Shown here in pieces: positions 25,181-36,629 of a stretch of DNA of 64,000 nt. The notes under the pieces were generated by a model. It did no database searches and was not told where the DNA came from. It saw nothing but the letters and a program-made list of their open reading frames with translations. How positions within the stretch are numbered: the stretch's first letter is position 1; the number at the start of each line of letters is the position of its first letter. Location: contig JARZZO010000016.1 in assembly GCA_030544215.1 (NCBI GenBank), forward strand, positions 57,763,501-57,827,500, given 5' to 3'. A program made the position numbers and the translations under genes. This stretch comes from Zantedeschia hybrid cultivar (Eukaryota; Streptophyta; Magnoliopsida; Alismatales; Araceae).

Positions 25181-26050
25181 GAGTAATACTTGTTGCACCG
25201 AATACATTGCAATAAAATTGATGTAGATTGCAACAATTGATCATATTTGGCTATTTGTCCACCTTTTTACCATCATTTTGACTATAGAAAAGAGAATTGG
25301 CGAGCTACCCGTCCCCCTCACCTCCTTATAAAGATGACATCTTTTCATGCCAAAAATTCCTTTTTCCACTTAAGTCCTATCACTTTATTCTATTACTTTC
25401 TATGTAATTTTTATCACTTTGTATTCACTTTATTCTATTACTACACATTTTTATCGCTTCCTTTGTAATTTTATTACTTCTTGTTTATCACTTCCTAAGG
25501 ATTTGAGGCAAGATAGAGTTCTTCCCAGCAGTACTCACTTATGGCCCTTCCCCATAAGGCCCCACCATTGGGGGGCATAAGCACCCTCTTCCTACTCATA
25601 TGCAAGATTCTATTGCAGTTTTATCATTTCTTAAATAGTCATATCACTTCCTACATAGTTTAATTATTTTTTACATATTTTTACCATTTCCTATGCAATT
25701 TTTTCATTTCATATTCTCATATTCATTTTTATCACTTCGTACATAGGTTTATCACTTACCATGTAGTTTTATCACGTCATATTTATTTTTATCACTTCAT
25801 TCACAATTTTATTACTTCTTACACAATTTTATAACTTTTTATGCAGTTCTATCACTTCATTTTTGTTTTTATCATCCGTATATAGTTTTATCATTTTTTT
25901 ACATAGTTTTATTACTTTCTACATAGGTTTAACATTTCTGACGTAGTTTGATTACTTCCTATTCAGTTTTATCATGTCTTTTATTACTTACTACATAGTT
26001 TTTTATCACTTTCTTTATAATTTTATAACTCTCTTCTTAGTTTTGTTACA
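25181..26050. mobile_element. Single arm of a long-inverted-repeat Mutator-like element
   Basis: It starts with the family end GAGTAATACTTGTTGCACCG (25181) and then, after about 150 bases, enters a degenerate array of the phrase TTTTATCACTTCCTA (25370-26040, more than twenty partial copies). The same layout forms the left arm of the complete element at 38236-41509. No matching right arm is seen here, so this is a truncated or one-armed copy. Confidence 0.55.
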
Positions 26051-26399
26051 TCCTTGTCAGTCATCTTCAAAGGAAAAATATATTTTTAGGATGAAAATAC
26101 GTTATCTTTAAAGAAAAGTGAGGAGACATACAATAATGTTGTTAGAAAGCCAATTCATTCTCTTTTCTTTAGTCAAAAAGGTTAAAAAAAAAGATAAGCG
26201 ATACAATTTAATTAAATGTTCAAGTATTATTTTTTCACATATGACCATTTATGTGACGTTTGAGGAGATTTTTTTCTTAGCTTTCTGGTGTTGTTCGTTG
26301 GGTCCGTCGGTTTGTTAGCCGAATAGAACCACAATTATCCGGTATAAGGACCCGAATCTGGTTTGGTTGCCAGGATGCATAATACATCTAATTTTCCAA

Positions 26400-26900
26400 A
26401 TTCTACCTGGAATTCCTAATCCTCTCCACAGCCCTAGCCCCTTCTTCCTCCCCATCGCCGATGTCATGCCTGCCATCATCCCCTCTTCCCGCGCCTGCTC
26501 AGGTCCCTCCCCCTGCGGCTGCGCCTGTTGACTCGACCGTCATGATTGCCAAGTACTTGGTTGGCTGGCATCTTCTTTAACACAACTTTTTTCTTTTGAT
26601 CAGGTAGCTTAATGATTGGGCACATAGGAGCTGGACAAGGAGACGTTAGAAGCTGCCCAAAGTGAGATTTCCTCCCGAGAAAGAGAAAGAGATATTTTAA
26701 ACTCAAACATTCCATCCCGAAGGACGAGCATTCCGCGCGCCGCGAGGCATGCGTCACCGGAAATCCCGCTCGCACTTCCGCGAGCAGCATCGAACCTGCG
26801 TCTCCCCCTGCGTGAGGTCGTCTTCTTCAATACAACACTCCAATTCCCAGTCAGTTGCAGTAATAAACACCCTTTTCCCAGTGAACAAGGGACGCAGAGG
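26400..26900. other. GC-rich non-coding patch
   Basis: Pro/Ala-rich and Arg-rich frames overlap on both strands (up to 104 codons) without a recognisable protein. It adjoins the second duplicated segment. Confidence 0.4.
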
Positions 26901-27182
26901 GATGCGCTGTTGCAACATTAATGCGCAGGTGTGCTGGCCGATGCTGGCAGTTCGTCGTGGCTGCTGGTTGCCCGTTGCTCCGCCGGTGGCAACTGTGCGT
27001 TGGGCCAGCCTGCTCTGATCTACAGGTTTCTTGCTGGCGAGTAGCGACAGTATATGGACTCATTAAAGACTACTTCGCATTAATGTGGATAGAACAATAC
27101 TCTACACGATATCGCTACGGTAACTGTAATCGTACAATTACATGACGCTTAATCGCTGCACCCCATAGTGCCACTTTGCTAT

Positions 27183-27745
27183 TTTGATTGGAGAATAAGA
27201 AAAGAAGACTAAGAATGAATAAGAGGAGAATAAATTGAATTTTACTTTGACAAGCAGAATGGCTTATATCGGTGCAGAATAACATATTCGAGGAATAAAT
27301 TGCTTCACTTTGTTTGGGGAATAAGTTATTACGTGGGGTCCACAGACGGAATAGTGTATATTAGAATAAGGAGTATTTCGGTTTTATAGTTTCGTGAGGC
27401 CCGCTGACGGAATAAGAAAAATAAATAATTCTTGGGTCTAAGGTGGGATGGCTTATTCTCCTTATTCTCCGAATAGACTATTCTGCACCGGTATAAGTCA
27501 TTCTACTTGTCAAAACTAAATTAAGTTTATTCTCCTCTTATTCTCCCTTATTCTTCTCCTATTCTTCAATCAAAGTGACGCAATAAGCCATCTCATCTTA
27601 GACTTAAAAATTATTTATTTTTCTTATTCCATCAGCGGACCCCATAAAACTATCAAATCGAAACACTCTTTATTCTAGTGTACGTTATTTCGTTAATAGA
27701 CCCCACGTAATAACTTATTCTGCAAACAAAATGGAGAGAATAATT
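27183..27745. mobile_element. Fold-back element, copy 2, with internal inverse duplication
   Basis: The arm at 27183-27285 (TTTGATTGGAGAATAAG...) is inverted at 27477-27577 (...ATTCTTCAATCAAA). The middle block 27319-27475 (GGGGAATAAGTTATTACGTG onward) is also present in inverse at 27583-27730, outside the arms. The whole could fold into a long double stem. Related to 1320-1800. Non-coding. Confidence 0.7.
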
Positions 27746-28930
27746 TACTGCACCGCAGTAAGATGAGGTGGAACGGGTCGCTCAATCTCGTCCCGTCATT
27801 TGAAACCTACGGATGGTCATGTCTCTCTCACTTAAATGCATCCTAATGTCAACAAAAAAAATAAAAAATAAAAATATCTACTGGCTGTGTTCTTCGGACG
27901 CATCTTGAAACACTAAAAAGTATATTGGAGCTCTCGAGCACATTAAGACACTGTCGAGAACATCTTGTAAGTGAATTTTGAAGCATTCGAGAATATTTTG
28001 AAGCTCTTGCATCAGGGCACGTTCGTCATGCTTTCGAACGCGTCGAGAATTATAGGATGCTCTCGAGTGTTTTAAGATAAGTTCGAAGAATACAACCTAC
28101 AGGTAAATTTTTTTGTTTTTTATTTCGCTGACATCAGAATGCATTTAAGTAGAAAGAGATAGAATCATGTGTAGGTTTCAAATCAACTTATTACGGGACA
28201 GTAAATTATTCTCTACTCATACGTATACAGAACTTGACATGGAGCTGGACCTAACCAATCACCTTCAAAAGACCCCTCTAGAACTCTCCAGTCTATGGCC
28301 ACCTTCCTCAGACAGCTTCTCACATGTGTCTGCCTTCAGTCCCAGTCACCTCTTCTTGTAAGTTGCAAACATTTGGCTCGAGATTGCATTAAGATTAGTG
28401 AAGACCAGTCGCTCCAGTGCAGGTGGCCATCCCATGATCAACCACTCTACCATGTTCATGATAGAGAGATCAGCCATCGTATGGTCAACCACTCTGGCAA
28501 TGCTAGGAACAAGGTGGATTAGGTGGGAAATTTGTTTTACCTGCGAGCTATGGCCCCATGATTGAGCCCGACTCTGTGATAAGATACTCTGCATCTTATC
28601 TTTGGTAAAAATTGTTCAATGTCTTCTTCTGCGATTTAAAGATTTTTTAAAATCATTCTCCGCATTCTGCTTTACTTGGTGGAATTTCCTCTACACTTTT
28701 CTGTCAACAAGGTTCTCCAAAAACTTCAAATTTGCTTGCAGGTTGAGAGGTTTCACTAACAAGGGGGGAAGATGCCCATATGACTAGTCGTTATTCTCTT
28801 CTTTTACTCCTCGCTGCATTTTTTTATATACCACCACAAGACATTAACTACTTTGGATGTGGATTATATGATAGATTGAGATCTTCTACACCAAATTCTC
28901 TAAAAATCCATAGAACCGCATAACTCTTAT

Positions 28931-29290
28931 GAGTAATACATGGTACACCGTATGGGGTATAATCTATCTATTTATTTATTTTATTTTTAAATTTTTTTAA
29001 AGTCAAGTCCATCATATTCGATATGTCCGTACAACTCAATTTTAGATTGGACAATTGAAAATATTTAAAAAATCAAAACACGAGTCCTGATGAACAGTAA
29101 AAAAATGTTCTTAATGGGCCGTACCCAATAAAAATGTTCAGTGTTTTATCTTTTAAATTTTTTTGGACTGTCCGATCGGAAATCGAATTGTATGGATATG
29201 TCAAAATGATGCGTTCGACTGTAAAAATTTAAAAAAATAAAAATAAATAAAAAATAAACTACACACTATGCGGTGCAGCAAACATTACTC
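28931..29290. mobile_element. Mutator-like MITE, GAGTAATACTTG family
   Basis: Left end GAGTAATACATGGTACACCG and right end CGGTGCAGCAAACATTACTC are imperfect inverted repeats. The flanks AACTCTTAT (28922-28930) and AACTTTTAT (29291-29299) match at 8 of 9, the 9-bp duplication characteristic of Mutator-like elements. Length 360 bp, non-coding, with an internal inverted core around TCCGATCGGAAATCGAATTG. Confidence 0.82.
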
Positions 29291-29701
29291 AACTTTTATT
29301 AGTCGATGGGTTATTTAAGCAGACAGTTTAGGACAGAAAATCGATATAAAAATGTACAATTTATCTTGATCTGTGACCAGACTCCAAGAGGTCCAAAAAT
29401 CTGAGTCCCAGGTGATCTCAACGTGGCCTGAGATCATGTGGTGGGAATATAATTAAGATAGAAGTGTGGAGAGGAGTCAAAGAGGTTATCCACTCCCAGT
29501 AATTACTGAACTTTGGCTCAATGAAGACTCAAAATATGCTGGTGGCCATGTAGGGTTATATAGTGAAGCTGCAACTAGTCCATAGAGATGGGGCCAACCT
29601 ACAATGTCCATGTTAGATGTGTATTAAAACTTGTTCAAGATGTTAGTATGGTTGCTTCTAGCATATATGTCTCAAATCTTCCTATGAGCAATGTAGTTAA
29701 A

Positions 29702-29908
29702 GAGTGATACTTGCTGACATCTCGAAACCGACCTAAAACAAATTAAAATTAATTTTAATTTGTTTTAGGTTGATTTCGAAATGTCTTAACCATCCGTATA
29801 GTACAATGTCCGATCAGACAACCTAAAAAAAATTTAAAAAATCAAAAATCAAATTCTTGTGAACAGTAAAAATTAGAGCACATAAAGACATTACAGCTAG
29901 TATTCCTC
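29702..29908. mobile_element. Mutator-like MITE, GAGTAATACTTG family
   Basis: Starts GAGTGATACTTGCTGACATC and ends CAGCTAGTATTCCTC. Flanking 9-mers GTAGTTAAA (29693-29701) and TTAGTTAAA (29909-29917) match at 8 of 9. It holds a short perfect fold-back near 29740-29770 (AACAAATTAAAATTAATTTT). Length 207 bp. Confidence 0.75.
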
Positions 29909-30225
29909 TTAGTTAAATTAACACACCCACCAGCTCGATCGGTCAGATATATCTGAGAAGGGAAATTCTTGCCTAATCCCATTGGTTGACGTGAATTGGT
30001 GGACAAGAAAGCTTGGATTCATGAGGCCACTGTTGCCATGTGCCTAAATACCGATCAATAGGAAAGGCCATGTGAAGGATTCTTCGTACCAAGAAAAGTG
30101 TATGAAGTTGATGGAAACGTCTTATCACCAACATTTGGTCACGATGAGTCCGTCCAGCTGGCCACATATTTGTCTGATTTCTATAGTTGCCTTCAAATTT
30201 TGATCAGCAGATGGAGAACATTTTC

Positions 30226-30742
30226 TGATGGGGTAAAACCCAATTGGACTTTAGAAGCTGGGCCCAGTCTCAATTTAAGAATAGGCCGAACGCCATTAGT
30301 CTGTTCTCGGCGGCTCAAGATTATACTGGGTCGAGACAAGTTCGGCCCAACTTAATTAACTACTTATGGGTCTTCGACCGGGATATTCTTGAGATTTCAT
30401 CTCAAACTTCTAAAAATAGTCCTACATCGCCTACCACAAAAAGGAACCTTCATCCCCCACTATAAAAATAGCAATATTCACAACAAAAAGATACACACGC
30501 TATTAAGCCTTATCTCTCTCTTAATACTCGAGTTTTCATTAAGCCTATTGCTAACTTAACCATCGGAGAGGGTTCTCTCAAGTCGAGACCCGGAACCCTT
30601 TTTGACTGGTTCTTTCTTCTTGTAAGAGCTTATACTTTCGTCTCCGACTCTCACTCGGCTAGGATCTTTCTCGACTTCCGGTCGTCTGCTGGTTTTCGGA
30701 TTCCGCTTCTGAAGTCCGACAGTGATCGCCTCAGCAACATCA
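30226..30742 (+). mobile_element. Solo LTR, family A copy 2
   Basis: 517 bp with ends TGATGGGG and CAACATCA, flanked by the perfect 5-bp duplication TTTTC (30221-30225 and 30743-30747). A TATA-like box TATAAAAATA at 30461-30470 marks the probable U3/R junction, and the 3-prime third (R-U5) contains GAGACCCGGAACCC. Related to the inverted copy at 4258-4916. No internal retroelement sequence adjoins it. Confidence 0.88.
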
Positions 30743-30747
30743 TTTTC

Positions 30748-31170
30748 TATGTCTAAATATATCAAATGTTAGTGAGTGAGGTGCTGTTCTAGTAATTAAA
30801 ATTTGGAGTTAAACTATGAAAACATCAAGGTCCGGTCCCATAGGTGATCTCCAGCGTTCACAGAGGACCGTCCGAGTCACATTGCTGTGATGTCATGTCC
30901 GAAGAGATTTTAGTCGAGTGGCTCAAAAAGTAAGGACCTACAGGGGTCATTCGGTGTAATCTATAATCTTATCTACCATGTTATCGATTTTGTTAGAAAG
31001 ATTGTCTATTAATTGACCTATAAATCAATGATCAGTTCGATACTTATTTTTTAGTATATTATATAAATATAGTAGACTTAAAAGAGATTTATATTGATTA
31101 TCTTATCTGCCATACATATCAATCTTAGGAGACCATCAATTATCTATTTTATGAATTAATAAATGATAAG
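30748..31170. other. Intergenic, no recognisable feature
   Basis: No gene or repeat could be supported; sequence is AT-rich after 30950. Confidence 0.5.
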
Positions 31171-31176
31171 TTGAAC

Positions 31177-31470
31177 AGTCATGTTTGGCACAGCTTCCAA
31201 TTGAAAGCACATTTAAGTTTTTACATAGTTATTTTATGAAAAAAAGCTAAGTATTGGAAGTTACTTACCTAGCATTTTGGTGGTTTTTGGGCTTTCAACA
31301 AAAAACTTCAATTGGAACTTCTTAAATTAGAAAAACAAGTGGAGTTGTTTGAGGAGGTTTAACTCTTATAACAACCTAGAATTAGTTATAATGACTTTCA
31401 TTTATTCTTGTTTATGTTATAAGAGGAAGTTAAAAGTAACTTCCAATTAAAAATTGCTTCAAGGATGCCC
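31177..31470. mobile_element. Degenerate PIF/Harbinger-type MITE
   Basis: Internal and terminal phrases (TGTTTGGCACAGCTTCCAA at left, ACTTCCAATTAAAAATTGC near the right) match the better-preserved copy at 7529-7824. The trinucleotide flanks (AAC, AAA) are not a clean duplication. Confidence 0.45.
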
Positions 31471-31556
31471 AAAAAGATCAAGTCGGATTAAGAGTGGAGG
31501 AGACCATGGATGTAATCTTTAGCACATCAATAAGGCTTGGAGTGTGTTTAGTAAAA

Positions 31557-31793
31557 GAGTAATACTTGAGAGATGTTATTGCATCACAACTAGATAGCCG
31601 TTCAATCGGACAGCTATTACAGAAGATAACATTTTTTTATTTTTGTTAAATTCATATGAGTGGGAGCAAACTAAAGGAGTCATTTGTATCATCCAATTCT
31701 TATTTGAATAAAAAAATAAATAATACATTTTTATTTTTATTTTTATTTAATTCTTTTAGACTGTACCCCATCCGGAACAGTGAAGTATTACTC
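31557..31793. mobile_element. Mutator-like MITE, GAGTAATACTTG family
   Basis: It starts GAGTAATACTTGAGAGATG and ends GTGAAGTATTACTC, a clear terminal inverted repeat. The flanking 9-mers do not match, so the duplication has decayed or an end has been lost. Length about 237 bp. Confidence 0.6.
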
Positions 31794-31799
31794 AGCCAA

Positions 31800-32630
31800 A
31801 ATTAAGGATGCTCCTGCGAGTCTGGCCAAGTCTTGGGCCGGCTGGTCAACTTTTAGGCAGCCCAAGCCGGGCTCATGGCCCGGCATCTTGCACACAAATG
31901 AAGCCTAGGCCCAGCCGAAGTGCGGCCCAGAATGGCCCGGCCCGATAAGGCCCCTCCAAACTTAGCTGATGGTCCTCGGAAATAAACAGGAACTAATGAA
32001 AGAGATCACTCAACAGGTGCAGACGTGGCTTTCTCGGTCACATCACACGCGATTTATATTACGATTTGCATAACAATTGAAGTTCCCTTCCTCCATAACA
32101 CTAACGAAGTGCCTTCAAAATCTCCTGTTGTATTGGCATGTGATATATCACATCCAAACATATGTTTTTTAAACATAAAAGAACCAAAAATTGCTTCGAC
32201 CCCTAACTTCGAACATCATATGCCGATGACCTTGAGTATTCCCCTCCCCTTCGTGAAACACCATCTCCACCCTCTTTTAGCATTAGAATAAGAGAAACAC
32301 TTGATTTTTAAATATTACGATGCAACTATCGTCTGATCAATGAGTCAAAGATAGATAACATATGGTCGTTGCACCACCCATCAGAGAATACTTTGGTAAG
32401 TTTTGAAAATCATGTGCCATTCGATCCACAAATTAAGCAGCATTGCATCTAGGGGTGTTTACAGGTAGGATTGGGTCGGTTTAGAGAGAAAAATTACCAA
32501 ACCAAACCAAACCGATCAAGTCTTAGAAACCGAACCAAACTAAACCAAAAAAGTTCAGTTTTGTTTGGCTTGGTTCCTTTTAAATTGATTTGGACGCCAT
32601 ATGCCCAACTTTAAGTGGGCCAAGTCCGAC
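31800..32630. other. Intergenic; GGCCCGGCC-rich and AAACCGAACC-rich patches
   Basis: 31810-31980 repeats GGCCCGGCC/GCCCAAGCCGGGC words and 32450-32580 repeats CCAAACCAAACC/CGGTTT words; both are common kinds of dispersed plant repeat. An 88-codon frame at 32025-32291 shows no known motif. Confidence 0.4.
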
Positions 32631-32815
32631 TAAGTGTCGGCCCCACCCACGAATCTACCCATCTTATGTCAATTTAAATCTTTTATTGGGCCACTCGGCA
32701 CCCACGCGCCATCAGCCCACAAGCTTTTGAGTCGGCCTTTCAGCCTACTTGTTGTATTTATAGCCTTGTTTGAAAGTAACTCACCAAAAACGTCCGAGAT
32801 AGGACTAAACATGCA

Positions 32816-33250
32816 CAATCGCAACGGCGCGGGCGTCAACGCCATCATCGACCTGCCAAAGGAGCGGCCGACGTGGGAGGCTCGGGGCCACGCCGCAGGC
32901 GCCCTGTACCAGCTGTCGACGGTGAGGCCGTTCCACTGGTGCTAGGCGCCAGAGGCGCGGGCGAGGGGGGAGGGGCAGGCGGGGTGCTGGGGCTGGGCAG
33001 CGACAGGATGAGGCTCGAGGAGGTGAGGCTGCTGCTGGGGCAATGCCGGGGGGGCGAGCTGGAGGCGGTGGCGAGGGTGGTTGCCGTCGGCCCCGCGCTG
33101 TGGCTCGTGGGGAACCTGAGGGATACGTCCACTGCGTGGAAGAAGAGGAAGCCGACGCGGGCCGCCGCGGCGCTGCTGGACGCGTGCATGGAATGGGTCT
33201 GGCGTTGGGGCGCCTTCGCCGACCCATTGTTGCCACTCCCACGTATCTAA
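32816..33250 (+). pseudogene. Decayed GC-rich coding fragment, possibly ARM-repeat (U-box type)
   Basis: A sudden GC-rich island in AT-rich DNA. One plus frame (to a stop at 32945) contains NAIIDLPKERPTWEARGHAA followed by GALYQLST; a second, shifted plus frame continues with phrases such as EEVRLLLGQ, LWLVGNLRDTS and TRAAAALLDA. HAAGALYxLS and the leucine-rich phrasing resemble ARM repeats of plant U-box ligases of the PUB38-41 kind, but this is weak and from memory. A stop and at least one frameshift separate the pieces, and no start or promoter is visible, so it is called a pseudogene fragment. Minus-strand frames here are shadows. Confidence 0.3.
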
Positions 33251-33535
33251 ACATTTGGGAAGAGTTGCAGTTAGTAGTTCTCTTGGGCAACAGAGGATGA
33301 GTAATGCTTGTTGTACCACGTCGGCACCATGCAATCTTATCGTGGAAGCAGGAGCTTCAATTGTATATAAAATAATTATATAGGTGATCTTCTACATATA
33401 TGCATGTCACGTAGATTTTCTACTTATACGAGATTCTTTAGGTTGTTATTCGCAGAAATCCTTAATTAGTTTGTGCCCAGTCTCAACTGGTCCCCACGTA
33501 CAGGTTGAATTTGGCGCTAGATATGTGACTAAAAA

Positions 33536-33918
33536 GAGTAACACTTGCTGCACTGACCGTTCATTGAGGTTCAATGTCAGTGGGTAAGAATAAAATTTTA
33601 TTTTCTGATTTGTTTTTGACGTCACCCCGGAGGTTCCTTACATGTCTATACACGACAATCTTCGATTGGACAATCCAAAAAAATATGAAAAATAAATAAT
33701 TAGTATTGGACTCGGCCCATTAAAAATATTCTTTTACTATTCATTAGAGTTCGGTGTTTGACTTTTCAAATTTCTTTTTTGGATCATCCGATCAGAGATC
33801 GGCCTGTACGAGCGAATAAGACATTTCGGGGCCGACTTAAAAAAATTAATATATATATATATATATAATAAAAACCATGGCATATTCAACATTCGGGTCA
33901 GTGCAGCAAATGTTACTC
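33536..33918. mobile_element. Mutator-like MITE, GAGTAATACTTG family
   Basis: Ends GAGTAACACTTGCTGCACTG and CAGTGCAGCAAATGTTACTC are close inverted repeats of about 20 bases. The 9-mers GACTAAAAA (33527-33535) and GAATAAAAA (33919-33927) match at 8 of 9. Length 383 bp with the internal inverted core of the family. Confidence 0.82.
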
Positions 33919-33989
33919 GAATAAAAATCATGGCATATTCAGCCCAATAATATTAGCATGAATTTGGACATCACATTAAAATGAATTTT

Positions 33990-35140
33990 AGTTTTTTAAC
34001 TTAGACATTAATGTTGTGAGTAAGGTCACGTACATATACTTTACTACATCTTTTGCATCTGGCACTTGGTGTGCTGAATCCGATATATAGTTGCAAACCT
34101 CGCCAAGAGGAAGGGTAGGGGTGCCAATAAGCAGACTTGGACCTTGCTGGCCTATGCCCAATTCGATCCCATGACTCTGAAGGTTAGTCATGGTTCAGGT
34201 CATTTACCGACGTACCCACTTTAAATTTTAAGTTGTTAACAGGGAACACACAACAAGTGCCACTCAATAAACTTCAATCATCACCTTTCTTATGGCCCTA
34301 TTTTGTTAAAGTATCAGCTTCGATATAGGATTAAATTTTTGATACTATATCTTTAAGATCTACAATATTAATATCGAAGCTGATATTGAAGAAACACACA
34401 AAAGGATGGTTGAAGGGAAAAGAGAGAGGTTGAGATGGGAAAGGGGGAGGAGAGGAAGTCTTTAGGAATCTAAAGACTAAACTCAAATATTTTTAGTATA
34501 GGTTTAAACTTATATTATAATTATTATGATAATACATTTTACCAATGTATACATATCAAAATTGACATAATATAGTCAAACACTTTATTATTATCAATAT
34601 TGAAATTCATATTAATAGAGTTATCCAATAGAATAATCAAGCACCCTATTAAATTTTTAAGTGTCTAACAACTTCCTCTATGCGTGCACTATTTATGTGC
34701 TTCACCATATGTGCTTGGCCCCTAGGCCCAGATTGTAAGACTAAGCCCAGCCCAGATTGATTAAAAAAAAAGAAATCCAAAAAAATGAGATGTGTGAGCA
34801 CACACCTCATTTTTTTTAAAATTTTTTTTTAACAATCGAGTCACAAAGATTGGATGGTACAAAGGCTGAATGAAATGGTCTTTTAGGTTGGTATTTAAAA
34901 AAAAAAAAAAACAACAACTGCACCGCTGTCCGATCAAGATGATAGGACAGCAACAACGCAAATATTGTAATCCACGTGGACTTGTAATGCCCGAGATATT
35001 TTAGCAAGTATTTCCCTTTCAGCTGAAATGCAAGCCTACACCTTGGCTTAAGCAGTCCAAATTTTGCAGGCTAATGGCCCAGCCCGGCCCATTGTCACCG
35101 ACTCACCATTAAGATCAAGCAGATTCTTAGAGCCTCTCTA
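33990..35140. other. Intergenic with AT-rich MITE-like repeat
   Basis: 34290-34650 carries inverted AT-rich words (AATATTAATATCGAAGCTGA and inverse) shared with 7879-8160. The rest holds short low-complexity frames only. Confidence 0.4.
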
Positions 35141-35142
35141 CT

Positions 35143-35316
35143 AAAATAAAGATTCAAACAAAGAAAAATTATTTAGACATGATCAGTGCAGACATTTGAT
35201 AAAATAAAGATTCAACAAAGAAAAATTCTTTAGACATGATCGGTGCAGACGTTTGATAAAGTAAAGATTCAAACAAAGAAAAATTCCTTCGACATGATCG
35301 GTGCAGACATTTGATA
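35143..35316. repeat. 58-bp tandem repeat, three copies
   Basis: The unit AAAATAAAGATTCAAACAAA ... GACATGATCGGTGCAGACATTTGAT starts at 35143, 35201 and 35258 (one copy lacks a base). Copies are about 93-96 percent alike by eye, suggesting a fairly recent expansion. Confidence 0.85.
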
Positions 35317-35633
35317 GGGATAACTCCTATTTAGGTAATTTGGAGTTGGCAAGATCCACTAACAAGCGGATCATTGGATAGCACTAGTCACACGATGAGA
35401 TGGACTCACATAGCAACCCCCAATTCCATGCACGTAGAGTTGCAAAGGAATCATTTTGTTTCGGTAAACAACTGGTGAAAGGGCTCAATAATAGTGCTAA
35501 TCTGCTCATTTATTAAGTTAAATAAATAAGTTTGAACAAAAATTCAAGCTCGATTCATTACACGAACCAAATTTGAATATAAGCGAGTTCGGCTCAATTA
35601 TGTTTGTAATTAAGTTTGTTTAAGTACTCATTA

Positions 35634-36623
35634 CGTTATATCCCTAATTTGGTTTAGTCATTTGGACTCACTTTGGATTCAAGTTACGTAACTACGGATC
35701 TAAATAACATACAAATCTGACATGAATGATGAGAGATAAGTAATCAAAGTAATAAACATGTCATTTACTATCAAAATAATCTAATAATCAAATTACATAG
35801 GCAATACCATGATCTCCAATTTCGTAAAATTTTCAGCGGAAGCAAAACACTCATCTCACTAAGAAATGGAAAAGTACATATCTCTGCTCAAGATTCATAC
35901 TGCATCAATCTACTAAATGAAAGAAATCAAATCTAAACTAAATAACCTACTTTAGAAGTCTAAATCCAAATCCTCAAGGCATATCCTCTCCGAGTCCTAA
36001 CTCATCTTCGTTATACGGTTATAGTTATTAGTAGGTTTGTGAGTACAAGTACTCATTAGGCATCAAACTAACCAATTACCAAATAATATAATAGTTGAAA
36101 AATAATGATAACAAATATACATGATTCACAGTTCTACATATAATTAAAATAAGAACATGATATAAAACATAGTCAAATATAAGTTTATCAAATCAAAGAT
36201 GTTTTCTAATAGTATAGATAGATCAACTAACATATAACTTATGTAGCAAAGTCTAACGAGAAACCGACCCCGTTCAAGAAGGTAGAGTTTATGGAGCAGT
36301 TCCGAGTTGGAAAGTGTCACTTTGGAAGGCCGGACCTAAGTCGAATCTTTAAGTGTGCCTTAACCCATTCTGAGTCACGGTCAGACTGGGTTGTGGGAAA
36401 CGAGATCTTCTAGTCTGGATTGTCTTTTGAGTGCGGCAAGATCTTTGATTAGATCGGGTAAGTCTCGATATGTGGTTAATGGGTGGATTCAGACTTAGTG
36501 GCTCATGTTCTCACTGTTAAGATTGTCAGGCGGCCCGGCTCGTAGGGCCGTCCTCAGATTGGGTCTGGCCAGGTCCTGAACAAAATGGCTCTAGCGTGCT
36601 TCTGCAGGGTGTGGGCCACCACA
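35634..36623 (-). mobile_element. Probable solo LTR, chromovirus-like (minus strand)
   Basis: Read on the minus strand it would begin TGTGGTGGCCCACACCC and end ...GGGATATAACG, resembling LTRs of Del/Tekay-type Ty3 elements that end GGG.TGTTACA, with a mid-LTR phrase built on GAGTACTTGTACTCA and GATGAGTTAGGACTC. Target duplications are not evident, so both ends are provisional. Confidence 0.35.
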
Positions 36624-36629
36624 GAGATA

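Larger units (their letters stand above)
26900..30160. repeat. Ancient duplicated segment, copy 2 (expanded by insertions)
   Basis: This matches copy 1 (20395-22460) in three collinear blocks. It has grown from about 2.1 to 3.3 kb by later insertions: the fold-back element (27183-27745) and two Mutator-like MITEs (28931-29290, 29702-29908). A partial third match to the last block occurs at 33215-33270. Confidence 0.55.

Noticed and set aside
26476..27063. Overlapping frames of 70-104 codons on both strands
   Set aside because: GC-rich patch; part of it is the duplicated segment also present at 20395-20500, where the frames are not kept.
31548..31802. 9-bp target duplication of the MITE at 31557-31793
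   Set aside because: TTAGTAAAA and AGCCAAAAT do not align; the call rests on the inverted ends only.
32805..33334. 161- and 130-codon Pro/Arg-rich minus-strand frames
   Set aside because: Antisense shadows of a GC-rich island; the plus-strand frames carry the more protein-like phrases.
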